Positions 9,485 through 17,627 of a stretch of 64,000 bases of DNA are shown here, one piece after another; within the stretch, counting starts at the first letter, position 1, and each line of letters opens with the position of its first letter. Both the position numbers and the translations under genes were made by a program. Below the pieces are notes generated by a model. That model had not been told where the DNA came from. It saw only the letters and a program-made list of their open reading frames with translations, and ran no database searches. The DNA is taken from assembly GCF_009600985.1 (NCBI RefSeq), contig NZ_VDFP01000014.1:1-64000 (forward strand). Reading direction: 5' to 3'. This DNA comes from Companilactobacillus halodurans. Lineage in GTDB: Bacteria; Bacillota; Bacilli; Lactobacillales; Lactobacillaceae.

Positions 9485-9488
9485 ATTG

Positions 9489-9517
9489 TTGTTAGTCATT
9501 TGTACACATGCTATACT
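9489..9517 (+). promoter_or_regulatory. promoter of the antitoxin RNA
   Basis: TTGTTA (9489-9494) and TATACT (9512-9517) are 17 bases apart, with a TG extension before the -10 (TGCTATACT). No rightward gene follows, but a terminator lies 35 bases on, so the product should be a short RNA. Confidence 0.65.
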
Positions 9518-9524
9518 TTAGTTG

Positions 9525-9551
9525 CAAAAAAATGAACATCATCAAAACACC
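9525..9551 (+). repeat. direct repeat copy 1 (antitoxin RNA)
   Basis: 27 bases matching 9681-9706 except for one T/C change, one extra A and an AA/TT change. It begins with CAAAAAAA and ends with AACACC. Confidence 0.8.
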
Positions 9552-9586
9552 AAAACCCGAAGCAAGTGGGCCTTGCTTCGGGTTTT
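9552..9586. terminator. bidirectional terminator shared by toxin and antitoxin transcripts
   Basis: AAAACCCGAAGCAAG (9552-9566) pairs perfectly with CTTGCTTCGGGTTTT (9572-9586). A's on the left and T's on the right let it work on both strands, as in Fst loci. Confidence 0.85.
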
Positions 9587-9613
9587 ATAGTGGGCTAGAA
9601 TTGCCTTTTTATT

Positions 9614-9697
9614 TTATTTGCGGTGTCTGCGTCGTAGCCAATCTGCGAACCAAGCGGTTATCAAGCCGACCGCAAGTGAACAAAAAAACGAACTCAT
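9614..9697 (-). CDS. Fst-like type I toxin, 27-residue membrane peptide
   Basis: MSSFFCSLAVGLITAWFADW then LRRRHRK: one hydrophobic helix (about residues 4-20) followed by a charged basic tail. This is the pattern of Fst/Lpt-type membrane toxins (VGLI...WL plus charged end). GGGGG lies 8-12 bases before the ATG. An extended -10 (TGATATACT, 9744-9752 on this strand) would start an mRNA near 9737. The mRNA would end at the shared hairpin at 9552-9586. The start region is covered by a direct repeat that also occurs in the convergent RNA. It would depolarise the membrane if unpaired from that RNA. The peptide is too short for normal gene callers. Confidence 0.72.
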   Translation of the reverse strand: MSSFFCSLAVGLITAWFADWLRRRHRK

Positions 9698-9706
9698 CTT
9701 AACACC
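9681..9706 (-). repeat. direct repeat copy 2 (toxin translation start)
   Basis: Matches 9525-9551 and spans the toxin ATG and part of its ribosome site. It is the expected pairing site for the antitoxin RNA. Confidence 0.8.
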
Positions 9707-9786
9707 CCCAATCAAAGAAATAAATTGGTAAGGCAACGTCAGGAGTATATCATTTTTTGCATGAATCAAGATATCAAAAATAAACG

Positions 9787-9837
9787 AAATATCCCCATAA
9801 ATTAACTTAGATAACAGTTAATCTATAGGGATATTTT
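9787..9837 (-). terminator. terminator after metF
   Basis: Long imperfect stem (AAATATCCCC...AGTTAAT) just past the metF stop. It is nearly symmetric, with T's on the leftward side. Confidence 0.7.
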
Positions 9838-9838
9838 C

Positions 9839-10714
9839 TTACTCTTCAATTGCTGGTTCTAACTCAAATAATGAGGCAGTATTTTGAAAGATATGCTTGG
9901 CAGTATCAGATTTGTTCATTGTATAAAGATGAATTCCGGGAACGTCATTGGTGACTAGATCAACGATTTGGTCAACAGCATAGGCAATTCCAGCTTCTTT
10001 TAGCGAGACTGGTTTGTCTTGATACTTGTCGAGAATATCGGTGAACTTTTTGGGCAAATGAGCGGAACAATTTTTGATTACGTGTAAAGCTTGCTTTCGA
10101 TTAACGATGGGCATGATACCGGCGAGGATAGGCACGTTGATATTAGCAATTTCACATTCTTCTTGGAACCGATAAAATTGCTCATTGTCATAAAACAATT
10201 GTGTGATTAGTTGGTTGCAGCCGGCGTCTACTTTGTCTTTCAAATGCTTGATATCGTCAACTCGATTTTTTGACTCAGGGTGAACTTCAGGATAGCAAGC
10301 TCCAGTGACAGTGAAATCAGGCTTTTTACTCTTGATGAATTTGGTCAAGTCACTGGCATATTTAAAGTCAGTTTCAGGACGAAAGCCATCGACGATATCG
10401 CCACGTAAGGCTAGAACTTGATGAATGTTCATCTTCTCGAGCCGATTTAAAATTGAACTGACATCTTCTTTAGTCACATAGGCAGCGGGCATGTGGACCA
10501 TCGTGTGGCAGTGCAATTTATCTTTGACATATTTGGCGAGATCAATGGTCGTTTCTTCGTAATTTAACTTATGGTTGCTGGCGGTGACACTGATAAAACT
10601 GGGATTCAAACCTTTTAATTGATCCAAAGTATCAGTCAGATTTTCTACACCAACTTGTGAATTAGGTGGGAAAACTTCAAACGAAAGCGTTGGAGCATGA
10701 TTATTTTCTACCAT
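9839..10714 (-). CDS. metF: 5,10-methylenetetrahydrofolate reductase
   Basis: 291 residues from the ATG at 10714. GAGAGGAG precedes it at about 10 bases, and a longer upstream reading is out of family. Typical MetF motifs: [11 protein letters not shown] near the N-terminus, [26 protein letters not shown] (about 100-105) and [17 protein letters not shown]. It is a flavoprotein that makes 5-methyl-THF, the methyl donor used by MetE. Its start overlaps the end of metE by 14 bases, so the two are translationally coupled. With metE interrupted, methyl-THF made here may have no local use unless another methionine synthase exists. Confidence 0.93.
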   Translation of the reverse strand: MVENNHAPTLSFEVFPPNSQVGVENLTDTLDQLKGLNPSFISVTASNHKLNYEETTIDLAKYVKDKLHCHTMVHMPAAYVTKEDVSSILNRLEKMNIHQVLALRGDIVDGFRPETDFKYASDLTKFIKSKKPDFTVTGACYPEVHPESKNRVDDIKHLKDKVDAGCNQLITQLFYDNEQFYRFQEECEIANINVPILAGIMPIVNRKQALHVIKNCSAHLPKKFTDILDKYQDKPVSLKEAGIAYAVDQIVDLVTNDVPGIHLYTMNKSDTAKHIFQNTASLFELEPAIEE

Positions 10715-12965
10715 GAATCGACAACTCCTCTCGTACTTCTTGAGCGGCTGTAGTGAGATTCTCCAAACTGGCTCTAGTTTCTTTAATGCCACGAGTTTTG
10801 AGACCACAATCGGGATTAATCCAAACTTTTTGTTCGGGAACCTTTTCTAAAATTTTATGAATTGTGGTTTTGATTTCATCGACGGAAGGGATTCGTGGCG
10901 AGTGGATGTCGTAAACGCCGGGTCCAACTTGGAGTTTGAAGTGTTCTTTTTGCAAAGCATCGAGAATTTCCAAATTGGAACGGGAAGCCTCAAACGAAAT
11001 CACGTCGGCGTCCATATTTTGAATTGCGGGAATAATATCGGTGAATTCGGAATAGCACATGTGGGTGTGAATTTGCGTCGTTGGTTTAACCTTGCTGTGA
11101 ACAAGGCGAAAGGCAGGGATAGCCCAATCTAGATATTGTGAATACCAGTCAGTTTTGCGAAGTGGTAGTTTTTCACGTAACGCCGCTTCATCGATTTGGA
11201 TAATTTTAATACCATTCTTTTCAAGATCGAGTACCTCATCTTGAATGGCAAGGGCAATCTGAATCGTGGATTCCTTCATGGAAATATCCTCACGTGGAAA
11301 CGACCAGTTCAAAATCGTGACTGGACCTGTCAGCATACCCTTAACGATTTTTTCAGTTTGGCTTTGAGCATAAGTCGACCACTTAACAGTAATAGGGTGA
11401 TTTCTCGCAACATCTCCCCAGATAATAGGAGGTTTAACGCCACGAGTCCCGTAAGATTGAACCCAGCCGTTCTTGCTGAAAAGATAACCATCGAGATTTT
11501 GTCCGAAATATTCGACCATGTCGTTGCGTTCAAATTCACCGTGAACCAGGACATCTAAGCCAATATCTTCTTGCCATTTCAACCATTCATCGATGTGATT
11601 GGCGATAAATGTATCATATTAAGTTTGAGAGATTTCATGGTGTCTAAATTGAGCTCGCGTCTTTTTGACTTCCTTAGTTTGAGGAAATGATCCAATCGTC
11701 GTAGTTGGTAAAAGTGGCAAATCGAATTCTTGTTTTTGAATAACAGCACGTTCTTCAAGGCTAGGGTGTCTGACAAATGAGTCAGCGGTCAACTTGTCGA
11801 TTCGTTCATGAACAGCAGGATTAGCTTTAACTCGAGTTTTTTCAAAGAGTTGTTTGTTTTTAATTTCAGCTTCTTGACCATTGCCATTTAAAATAACTTC
11901 TAAGTCGTCGAGTTCAGTCAATTTTTCTTTAGCAAAAGCAAAGTGTTGCTTGATTTCTGGGGCAAAGTCTTCATTTTCAACTGAATAAGGGACGTGTAAT
12001 AGGGAACATGAAGTTGAGATGACTAAATTTTTGACCGGTAGTCGTTTTAATAAGTCGGTCGTTTCTTCATAGTGATTGCGCCAAATATTTTTCCCATTAA
12101 CGACGCCGGCGAAGAGAACTTTATCATCAGGAAAGCCTGATTCAACCAGTTCTTCAGTTTTACGCCCCTCGTGAAAGTCCAACCCGATTCCGTCAATTGG
12201 AAGGGTGGTCAAGTCAGAATAGACATCACGCACATCGCCAAAGTAAGTTTGAATCAAGACTTTTAAACCGGCTTTGTTGGTTAAGAGTTTTTGATAGATA
12301 TTTTCGAAGAGCTCTTTATTGGCACCGGTTACATCTTTAACAAGCTCAGGTTCGTCAAGTTGAATCCAAGTAGCTCCTTTCTTAGATAGTTTTTCAAAGA
12401 CTTCTTGATAAGCAGATACCAAATCATCAACGAAATCTTTTGGTTCTACGTCGTGAAATTCACTCAAAGAAAGCAAGGTAAAGGGTCCAATAATAACTGG
12501 ACGAGTGTTAATGTCGTTGTCTTTAGCTTCTTGATATTCGTCAAAAATTTTAGTGTCGGTTAGTTTTATTTGGGTTTCTTTAGTAAATTGTGGAACTAAA
12601 TAGTGGTAGTTGGTGTTGAACCATTTTTTCATGGGCAGGGCTTTAATGTCGCCTTCTTCTCCTTGATAGCCTCTTGCTAAGGCGAAGTATCGGTCGAGTG
12701 GTGACAGATTAATTTGCTTAACATTTTCGGGGATAATGTCGAAGAGGTAAGCTGCATCTAATGTCGTATCAAAAAAAGAAAAGTCGTTGCTAGGAATGCC
12801 ATCGATACCAGCATCTTTAATCAATTGCCAGTGTTTTAAACGTAAATCTTTAGCAAAGTCTTTTAATTCTTTTTCAGTGATTTCGTCTCGCCAATATTTT
12901 TCAGTCTGATATTTAAGTTCACGATTTTCGCCGATTCTGGGAAAACCAATAATTGAAGTGGTCAT
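10701..12965 (-). pseudogene. metE: cobalamin-independent methionine synthase, interrupted by one in-frame TAA
   Basis: The full reading is 754 codons, the normal MetE length. It transfers the methyl group of 5-methyltetrahydropteroyl-glutamate to homocysteine. The frame is open except for TAA at 11619-11621 (codon 449), in a segment that reads ...[21 protein letters not shown]. Relatives have Glu here, so GAA to TAA is likely. Everything else is intact: the N-terminal domain ([14 protein letters not shown]) and, downstream, the zinc ligands in [16 protein letters not shown] and NPDCGLK. No credible restart precedes the second half. It lies divergently from a LysR regulator. The lesion could be real, making the strain methionine-dependent, or a sequence error. 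Confidence 0.9.
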
Positions 12966-13054
12966 ATATAAGTCCCCTTTGTGGTAGTATTTGTAATTGT
13001 CTATAAATTACCATGATATTGAAATATTTAATAACTGATAATAACAGGGACATG

Positions 13055-13083
13055 TTATAGTTTTTAACTATAAGGGGTATAAT
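13055..13083 (+). promoter_or_regulatory. LysR-type operator overlapping the regulator promoter
   Basis: TTATAGTT-TTT-AACTATAA (13055-13073) is a perfect 19-base inverted repeat containing ATAG-N7-CTAT, the T-N11-A form bound by LysR proteins. TTATAG (13055-13060) and TATAAT (13078-13083), 17 bases apart, would be the promoter of the regulator. It lies between metE and the LysR gene and probably serves both. Confidence 0.72.
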
Positions 13084-13109
13084 TGAGAAAAATTTAGGGG
13101 ATAAGGCTT

Positions 13110-14042
13110 ATGCGAATTCAACAATTGCAGTATCTGGAAATGATTGTCAAAACGGGTTCTATCAACGAAGCAGCAAAACGACTTTACCTAACGCAACCAA
13201 GTTTATCGAACGCTATTAAAGAGTTAGAAAATGAAATGGGTATCAAAATCCTTATGCGAAGCAAACTTGGCGTGACACTAACCGATGAAGGACGTGAATT
13301 CATGATTTATTCGCGGCAGGTCCTTGATCAGGTGCAATTGTTAAAGGGGCGTTATGAAAAAAATACCGTGCAAAAGCAGGCTTTTTCAGTTTCGGCGCAG
13401 CATTATGCCTTCGTTGTGCATGCGTTTGTCGAGTTGATTAAGACGGTTCAGGCTGACGAGTATCAGTTCACTTTGCGAGAGACAGAAACGGAAAATATTT
13501 TGACTGATTTATCGAGTTTCAAGAGTGAAATTGGGATTTTGTATCTCAACACCTTCAATCGCCGGGTACTGGAAAAATTATTCAAGGAATACGACCTCGA
13601 ATTTACTCCGTTGTTCAAGGCTTCACCACACGTTTTTGTGGGCAGGCAGAATCCTTTAACGAAGAAGTCTCGTGTCACGCTAGCTGATTTAGTGGATTAT
13701 CCTTATTTATCATATGAACAAGGCGATAATCATTCGTTTTATTTTTCAGAAGAGATTTTGAGTACATTAGATAGAAAGAAAAATATCAAGGTCAGTGATC
13801 GAGCTACGATTTTTAATTTGATGGTAGGTCTGAATGGTTACACGATTAGTTCTGGTATCATCAGTAATAAATTAAATGATGATAAAATTGTCGCTATTCC
13901 TTTAGATGTCGATGATTCAATGACTTTAGGCTGGTTGAAGCACCGTCAACTGGAATTAAGCCCGATTGGAAAAGATTATTTGAAGATGTTAAAAGAACAT
14001 ATTCGAGGCTACGGATTCGATATTATTGGCGAGGATGTCTAG
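13110..14042 (+). CDS. LysR-family transcriptional regulator (methionine/cysteine type)
   Basis: 310 residues. The N-terminal winged helix is clear: MRIQQLQYLEMIVKTGSINEAAKRLYLTQPSLSNAIKELE, about residues 1-60. A periplasmic-binding-like effector domain (about 90-300) follows. AGGGGATAAGG precedes the ATG. It is divergent from metE-metF and shares a 144-base region with a clear operator. It probably controls methionine synthesis like MetR or CysR-type regulators, with the effector not determinable here. Its own promoter overlaps the operator, implying autorepression. Confidence 0.85.
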   Translation: MRIQQLQYLEMIVKTGSINEAAKRLYLTQPSLSNAIKELENEMGIKILMRSKLGVTLTDEGREFMIYSRQVLDQVQLLKGRYEKNTVQKQAFSVSAQHYAFVVHAFVELIKTVQADEYQFTLRETETENILTDLSSFKSEIGILYLNTFNRRVLEKLFKEYDLEFTPLFKASPHVFVGRQNPLTKKSRVTLADLVDYPYLSYEQGDNHSFYFSEEILSTLDRKKNIKVSDRATIFNLMVGLNGYTISSGIISNKLNDDKIVAIPLDVDDSMTLGWLKHRQLELSPIGKDYLKMLKEHIRGYGFDIIGEDV

Positions 14043-14110
14043 TAGACGATTATTATTTTTCCTAAATGCAAGCCGGGCGTGTACAATAGATAATGAGAGG
14101 GGGTAATACC

Positions 14111-14302
14111 ATGGCAATGAAACCCCAAAAAATCGTAAAAATATTGAAGAAACATGGGTTTGTAGAAAAATCTCAAAATGGTTCGCATTTGAAAATGTAT
14201 AACCCCGAAACTAATGTCACGTTACCAGTCCCAATTCATCACGATAAGGAACTGGAACATGGAAGTGAAAGTAAAATTTTGAGACAAGCCGGTATTCGTT
14301 AA
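14111..14302 (+). CDS. hicA: orphan HicA-type toxin
   Basis: 63 residues from the ATG at 14111, preceded by GAGGGGGT (14096-14103); an ATG at 14093 lies before that site. It shares MKP...GF, EKSQ and GSHLKMYNPxTNVT with the HicA at 7109, including the catalytic His. No hicB follows: only 143 bases and a hairpin separate it from glutathione peroxidase. It may be solitary, inactive, or held by the other HicB in trans, though cross-neutralisation is speculative. Confidence 0.82.
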   Translation: MAMKPQKIVKILKKHGFVEKSQNGSHLKMYNPETNVTLPVPIHHDKELEHGSESKILRQAGIR

Positions 14303-14308
14303 AAAATA

Positions 14309-14371
14309 AATAAGGTTATATAATAAACAACTTCGTAATTGAAAACGGGTTGTTCATTATATAGCCTTATT
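14309..14371 (+). terminator. long hairpin after the orphan hicA
   Basis: A stem of about 22 bp (AATAAGGTTATATAATAAACAAC and its near complement) with a 17-base loop, followed by only a short T tract. Terminator or remnant of an insertion. Confidence 0.6.
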
Positions 14372-14445
14372 TTGATTAATTCAAAATTTCATCTTATTCT
14401 AATAGTATGGTTAAGATAATAAAGAGAGAGAAAGGATTGATTTAA

Positions 14446-14916
14446 ATGGCAACGATTTATGATTTTTCAGAGACAGAAATGAATGGCTTTCAAATTGACT
14501 TCAAAGATTATCAAGGCAAGGTTTTGGTAGTCGTAAATACTGCTAGTAAATGTGGATTAGCTCCACAATTGAAGGGTTTGGAAGAACTTTATCAAAAGTA
14601 CCACGACCAAGGATTGGAAGTTCTCGGTTTACCATCCAATCAATTCCACCAAGAATTAGATAGCGATGAAGCAACTAGCGATTATTGTCAAATGCACTAT
14701 GGAGTTACTTTTCCGATGACTAAAAAAATTGCCGTTAATGGTGAGGATGAAGATCCATTGTTTACTTATTTGAAGGATATCGGCGGTCATGGTCGTATCA
14801 AGTGGAATTTTACTAAATTCTTGATTGGTCGCGATGGTCAGTTGATTGAACGGTTTGCTCCGGTTACTAAGCCTGAAAAGATGGAGAAACAGATTGTTGA
14901 GGCTTTGGGGAAATAA
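14446..14916 (+). CDS. glutathione peroxidase family protein (thiol peroxidase type)
   Basis: 156 residues, the usual length of bacterial BsaA/Gpo proteins. VVNTASKCGLAPQLKGLEEL places the peroxidatic Cys at residue 36. LPSNQFHQEL supplies the Gln and IKWNFTKFLI the Trp/Asn of the catalytic tetrad. As a Cys (not selenocysteine) form it probably uses thioredoxin to reduce peroxides in the cytoplasm. GAGAAAGGA precedes the ATG. Single gene with its own terminator. Confidence 0.93.
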   Translation: MATIYDFSETEMNGFQIDFKDYQGKVLVVVNTASKCGLAPQLKGLEELYQKYHDQGLEVLGLPSNQFHQELDSDEATSDYCQMHYGVTFPMTKKIAVNGEDEDPLFTYLKDIGGHGRIKWNFTKFLIGRDGQLIERFAPVTKPEKMEKQIVEALGK

Positions 14917-14937
14917 ATATAAATATATATGGATATT

Positions 14938-14984
14938 AAAAAAGTTCTGGCACATATTAAAAAATAAGTGTCAGAGCTTTTTTT
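14938..14984 (+). terminator. terminator after glutathione peroxidase
   Basis: AAAAGTTCTGGCAC pairs with GTGTCAGAGCTTTT (one G-T and minor mismatch), followed by T's. Confidence 0.8.
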
Positions 14985-15043
14985 ATTGTGGATATTATCT
15001 CTTTTTGTGTTTCATCCGGTTGCGCTTCTCTGCAATATAGTGG

Positions 15044-15165
15044 AAACGAGTTACACAAGCCAGCTACTTCCGGTTAAGCCTATTTCCCAAACCGCTTGCA
15101 AAGTACGCAAGCAATTCGTGAAATTGTCTTAATCCTCGGTAGCTCCCGGGCTTGTTTCACTCTCT
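15044..15165 (+). repeat. dispersed hairpin repeat, copy 1
   Basis: 122 bases framed by AAACGAGTTAC and TTTCACTCTCT. Outer stem ACAAGCC (15055-15061) pairs with GGCTTGT (15149-15155). AGCTAC pairs with GTAGCT, GGTTAAG with CTTAATCC, and an apical GCTTGC with GCAAGC. CCCAAA and AATTCGTGAA are unpaired or weakly paired and shared by copies. Tandem with copy 2. Confidence 0.88.
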
Positions 15166-15171
15166 AGTTAA

Positions 15172-15294
15172 AACGAGTTACACAGGGGCAACTACCTGCA
15201 CCTAAGGCTATTTCCCAAATCACTCGCAAGACCAGCGAGCAATTCGTGAAATTGTCTTAGGCTCCGGTAGCTGACCGCCCCTGTTTCACTCTCT
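15172..15294 (+). repeat. dispersed hairpin repeat, copy 2
   Basis: 123 bases with the same frame. Here the outer stem is ACAGGGGC (15182-15189) with GCCCCTGT (15277-15284), and the apical stem is CTCGC with GCGAG. Its CACTCTCT tail is repeated once more at 15301-15308, where it forms the last codons and stop of the leftward pterin-synthase-like gene. Confidence 0.88.
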
Positions 15295-15300
15295 TATATT

Positions 15301-15672
15301 TCACTCTCTTACATCGATGCAATACGCTCTAGTAGGTGATTCTCCTACTTCTAATCTTACTAATTCAGCGTTCAATTCTTCTAATGCTGGATTGAGTAGG
15401 TTGAATAGCCATACGGCTACGTTTTCTACTGCGGGATTGATGGTTTTGAAGTAGGGTAGTTCGTTGAGAAATTTTCCGGAGAAGGTGTCGAAGATGCTTT
15501 GTAGTTTGTTATCGATGTCGTTGAAAACTATCATGTGGTCGTTTTTGCTGTGGATTTCGCAAACAATTTCCCAGGTGTGATTATGTTGTTTGCCTTCTCC
15601 ATTTTCCCATCTCATAGCGTGGCTGGCATTTACGTAATATTTTAATTTGTAGGTATGATATTGTTTGCTCAT
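15301..15672 (-). CDS. 6-pyruvoyl-tetrahydropterin-synthase-related protein of the XrtG locus
   Basis: 123 residues with the PTPS fold. ASHAMRW and HNHTWEI supply the three zinc-binding His residues, and the C-terminal RLEVGESPT holds the conserved Glu. The Cys that normally precedes the HxH pair in QueD/PTPS enzymes is absent (GEGKQHNH), so a different reaction is likely. It follows the glycosyltransferase by 3 bases. This matches the three-gene set described as exosortase G (TIGR03110), its glycosyltransferase (TIGR03111) and this protein (TIGR03112). The role in the pathway is unknown. Its last two codons and stop coincide with a repeat tail. Confidence 0.82.
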   Translation of the reverse strand: MSKQYHTYKLKYYVNASHAMRWENGEGKQHNHTWEIVCEIHSKNDHMIVFNDIDNKLQSIFDTFSGKFLNELPYFKTINPAVENVAVWLFNLLNPALEELNAELVRLEVGESPTRAYCIDVRE

Positions 15673-15675
15673 TGA

Positions 15676-17001
15676 TTATTTCTCTTTTCTTTTATTACGT
15701 TTCAAGTCTTCTTTGACAACGTTGATGGTTCGATCAAATTCTACTTTGAAGGGTTCAGAATTCCATTCGGAAGTGGTGGTCATGCTGTTTAAGACGCCGA
15801 CTAAACGAATCAAGGCACAGATGAAATTGTAGATTGGTAGCGTGATGGCGACCCACCATTGTTTGCGATAAAACTTTTTCTCCTTGGGAAATTCTTTTAA
15901 TAACTCTAAAACGCAGAGATAATTGAGAAATTCGACCAAAATGTATAGCAAATAAATGATGAAATAAGACATTCCCATCATGATTGGTGAATAACGAAAG
16001 AAGAGAAGCACGATACTGGCGCATAGCCAAATCATCCGTGGAAATAGGAAGGTGTGATCGATTAAGAGCCGACGCACCATAAAGTTTTTAAAAAAGTTTT
16101 TTATACTCAAATCATTAGCATATTGATGAATGACTTCGACTTCGCCACGTTGCCAGCGTTGACGTTGGGTGTACAATTTTGAAAAATCCTTGATAGGCTC
16201 AATATAAAAAATGGCATTGGCACAAAGACCGACCTTGCGCTGCATCCGTTGCCGCAGTTGAAAAGTCATATCCGTGTCCTCGCCAATCGTGTCAATATCG
16301 TATAGGAAAGTATTCAAAACGGCTTCTTTGCGAAAGGCAGAAAATGCACCTGACATGGTGAAGAGGTGGTTATTATGCGATTCCATTGTGCGTCCTGACA
16401 AGAATGCTTGAGCATATTCGAAGTACTCGTTGTGTTGTAAAAATCCACCAAATTTTTTTAGCGAACGGCGTTGGGTCAAAATCGTTCCTGTTAATGCGGA
16501 AATGTCATAGTCATTTTCAAATCTTAATACCATGTTCATCAAAGCATGTTTTTCCAAAATGCCATCGCTATCGATATTGATGATATAAGTTCCGATTGCT
16601 CCATAAAGGGCTGCGTTTAAAGCCTCAGCTTTGCCTTTTTCAGTATGGATCAAACGAAGATTCATATCAGAAAAAACATTTTGCGCATGACCAAAGACTT
16701 GGAAACTATCATCGGTACTTTGATTGTCAGCTAAAATTACTTGAATCAGTTCAGTTGGATAAGTGGAATCGTGAATTGATTTGATGCAGGCAAAGAGGGT
16801 GTCTTCAGAATTATAAACGGGAATCAAGACTGAAATCATAGGCATTTTATCAGGCATAATCATTTTCTGGGGATGTTTGTTGTGAATCATAATTCTAATA
16901 CTAGATATCATTGAAGGGATGATTTCAATGACGATGGGGATTAAGGCCCAGGTAATCCAAAAGCCCATTTTAAATAAGGTAAGATTTAACCAATAGCTCA
17001 T
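15676..17001 (-). CDS. family 2 glycosyltransferase associated with XrtG
   Basis: 441 residues. One N-terminal helix (about 8-30), a GT-A domain (about 50-290) and three or four C-terminal helices. SVLIPVYNSEDTLFACIKSI binds the nucleotide. INIDSDGILE is the metal site, GEDTDMTFQL the base motif and QRQRWQRGE the QxxRW motif of processive synthases. It may build a glycan or lipid-linked sugar used with the exosortase substrate (inference). The ATG overlaps the xrtG stop (ATGA), so the two are translationally coupled. Confidence 0.9.
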   Translation of the reverse strand: MSYWLNLTLFKMGFWITWALIPIVIEIIPSMISSIRIMIHNKHPQKMIMPDKMPMISVLIPVYNSEDTLFACIKSIHDSTYPTELIQVILADNQSTDDSFQVFGHAQNVFSDMNLRLIHTEKGKAEALNAALYGAIGTYIINIDSDGILEKHALMNMVLRFENDYDISALTGTILTQRRSLKKFGGFLQHNEYFEYAQAFLSGRTMESHNNHLFTMSGAFSAFRKEAVLNTFLYDIDTIGEDTDMTFQLRQRMQRKVGLCANAIFYIEPIKDFSKLYTQRQRWQRGEVEVIHQYANDLSIKNFFKNFMVRRLLIDHTFLFPRMIWLCASIVLLFFRYSPIMMGMSYFIIYLLYILVEFLNYLCVLELLKEFPKEKKFYRKQWWVAITLPIYNFICALIRLVGVLNSMTTTSEWNSEPFKVEFDRTINVVKEDLKRNKRKEK

Positions 17002-17626
17002 GATTTCTCACCTCTCTTAAATTTATTTTGGATTCTTTTGACGCGTGATTGGAAAGCTGCATACAAACTCCGTGAAATTTGTGAATAGGTAAAGACGTTG
17101 TAGTAGAGCGCAATCACTAAGATGTAAAAGATTAGGCGTCCAATAATTGAGTGTGCCAAAAAGAAAGAATCGCCACCGAAGAAATGGACGATGGTAATAA
17201 CGATTGCGAGTCTGATTACATTCGCTAAGTATATCCAGATGATTCCTAAAAAACCGAAAAAGGTTCTTTCGTGACGGTTAAAAATAGGATAGAAGATGGT
17301 CAAGCTGATAAAGGCCATTGTTTCAATGATTCCAGAACATTCATAATCAATAGTCATCGTTAGGGGATTGGTTGGATTATTGATACTGATCAATCCATAG
17401 TGATTCATCACGGTACTCATGTGCGTTAAATCGCCAAACCAACCGACGCCATTGATGACAGCATGAGTAAAAAACCAGACCCAATAGGGTGTACTGAAGC
17501 CAATTAAAATAAAAAAGAGTCCGGCCGTTCCCACAATAAAATAAAAAGCGGGAACGTGAGCTCTTTTTAAAACGGATAATAAATATAACCAGACAACTAT
17601 TCCAACTAATAAGTATACGTTCGCAA
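16998..17626 (-). CDS. xrtG: exosortase family protein XrtG, start codon disrupted
   Basis: A polytopic membrane cysteine transpeptidase-like protein. Counting from the GTG at 17534, Cys66 (DYECSG), Arg108 (NVIRL) and His128 (LAHS) form the exosortase triad. The first in-frame start is that GTG. Yet the frame continues upstream to 17627 with a typical first helix (NVYLLVGIVVWLYLLSVLKR) and no ATG, GTG or TTG. A TTG at 17626 with a GAGGA site would start the protein if one more G stood in the GCG after it. The start is therefore either non-standard or broken by a one-base loss. It is thought to cut and attach Firmicu-CTERM proteins such as its upstream neighbour. Confidence 0.8.
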
Positions 17627-17627
17627 G

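Larger units (their letters stand above)
9524..9590 (+). ncRNA. putative antitoxin RNA of an Fst-type type I system
   Basis: Predicted from the strong promoter at 9489-9517 and the hairpin terminator at 9552-9586, giving an RNA of about 65 bases. It converges on the toxin transcript and overlaps its 3' end. Its 5' part (9525-9551) is repeated almost exactly at 9681-9706, across the toxin start codon and ribosome site on the other strand. It can therefore pair with the toxin translation start, as RNA II of the enterococcal Fst/par locus does. The RNA itself is inferred. Confidence 0.65.

Noticed and set aside
9508..9702. Rightward 64-codon frame over the toxin locus
   Set aside because: It runs through the terminator hairpin and has no ribosome site. 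The leftward 27-codon toxin and the short RNA account for the region.
10701..11582. Independent gene for the C-terminal half of MetE
   Set aside because: It is in the same frame as the first half, separated only by a single TAA, with no ribosome site near the possible TTG start.
15044..15294. CRISPR array
   Set aside because: Units are about 120 bp self-complementary hairpins in pairs, with no regular 20-40 base spacers.
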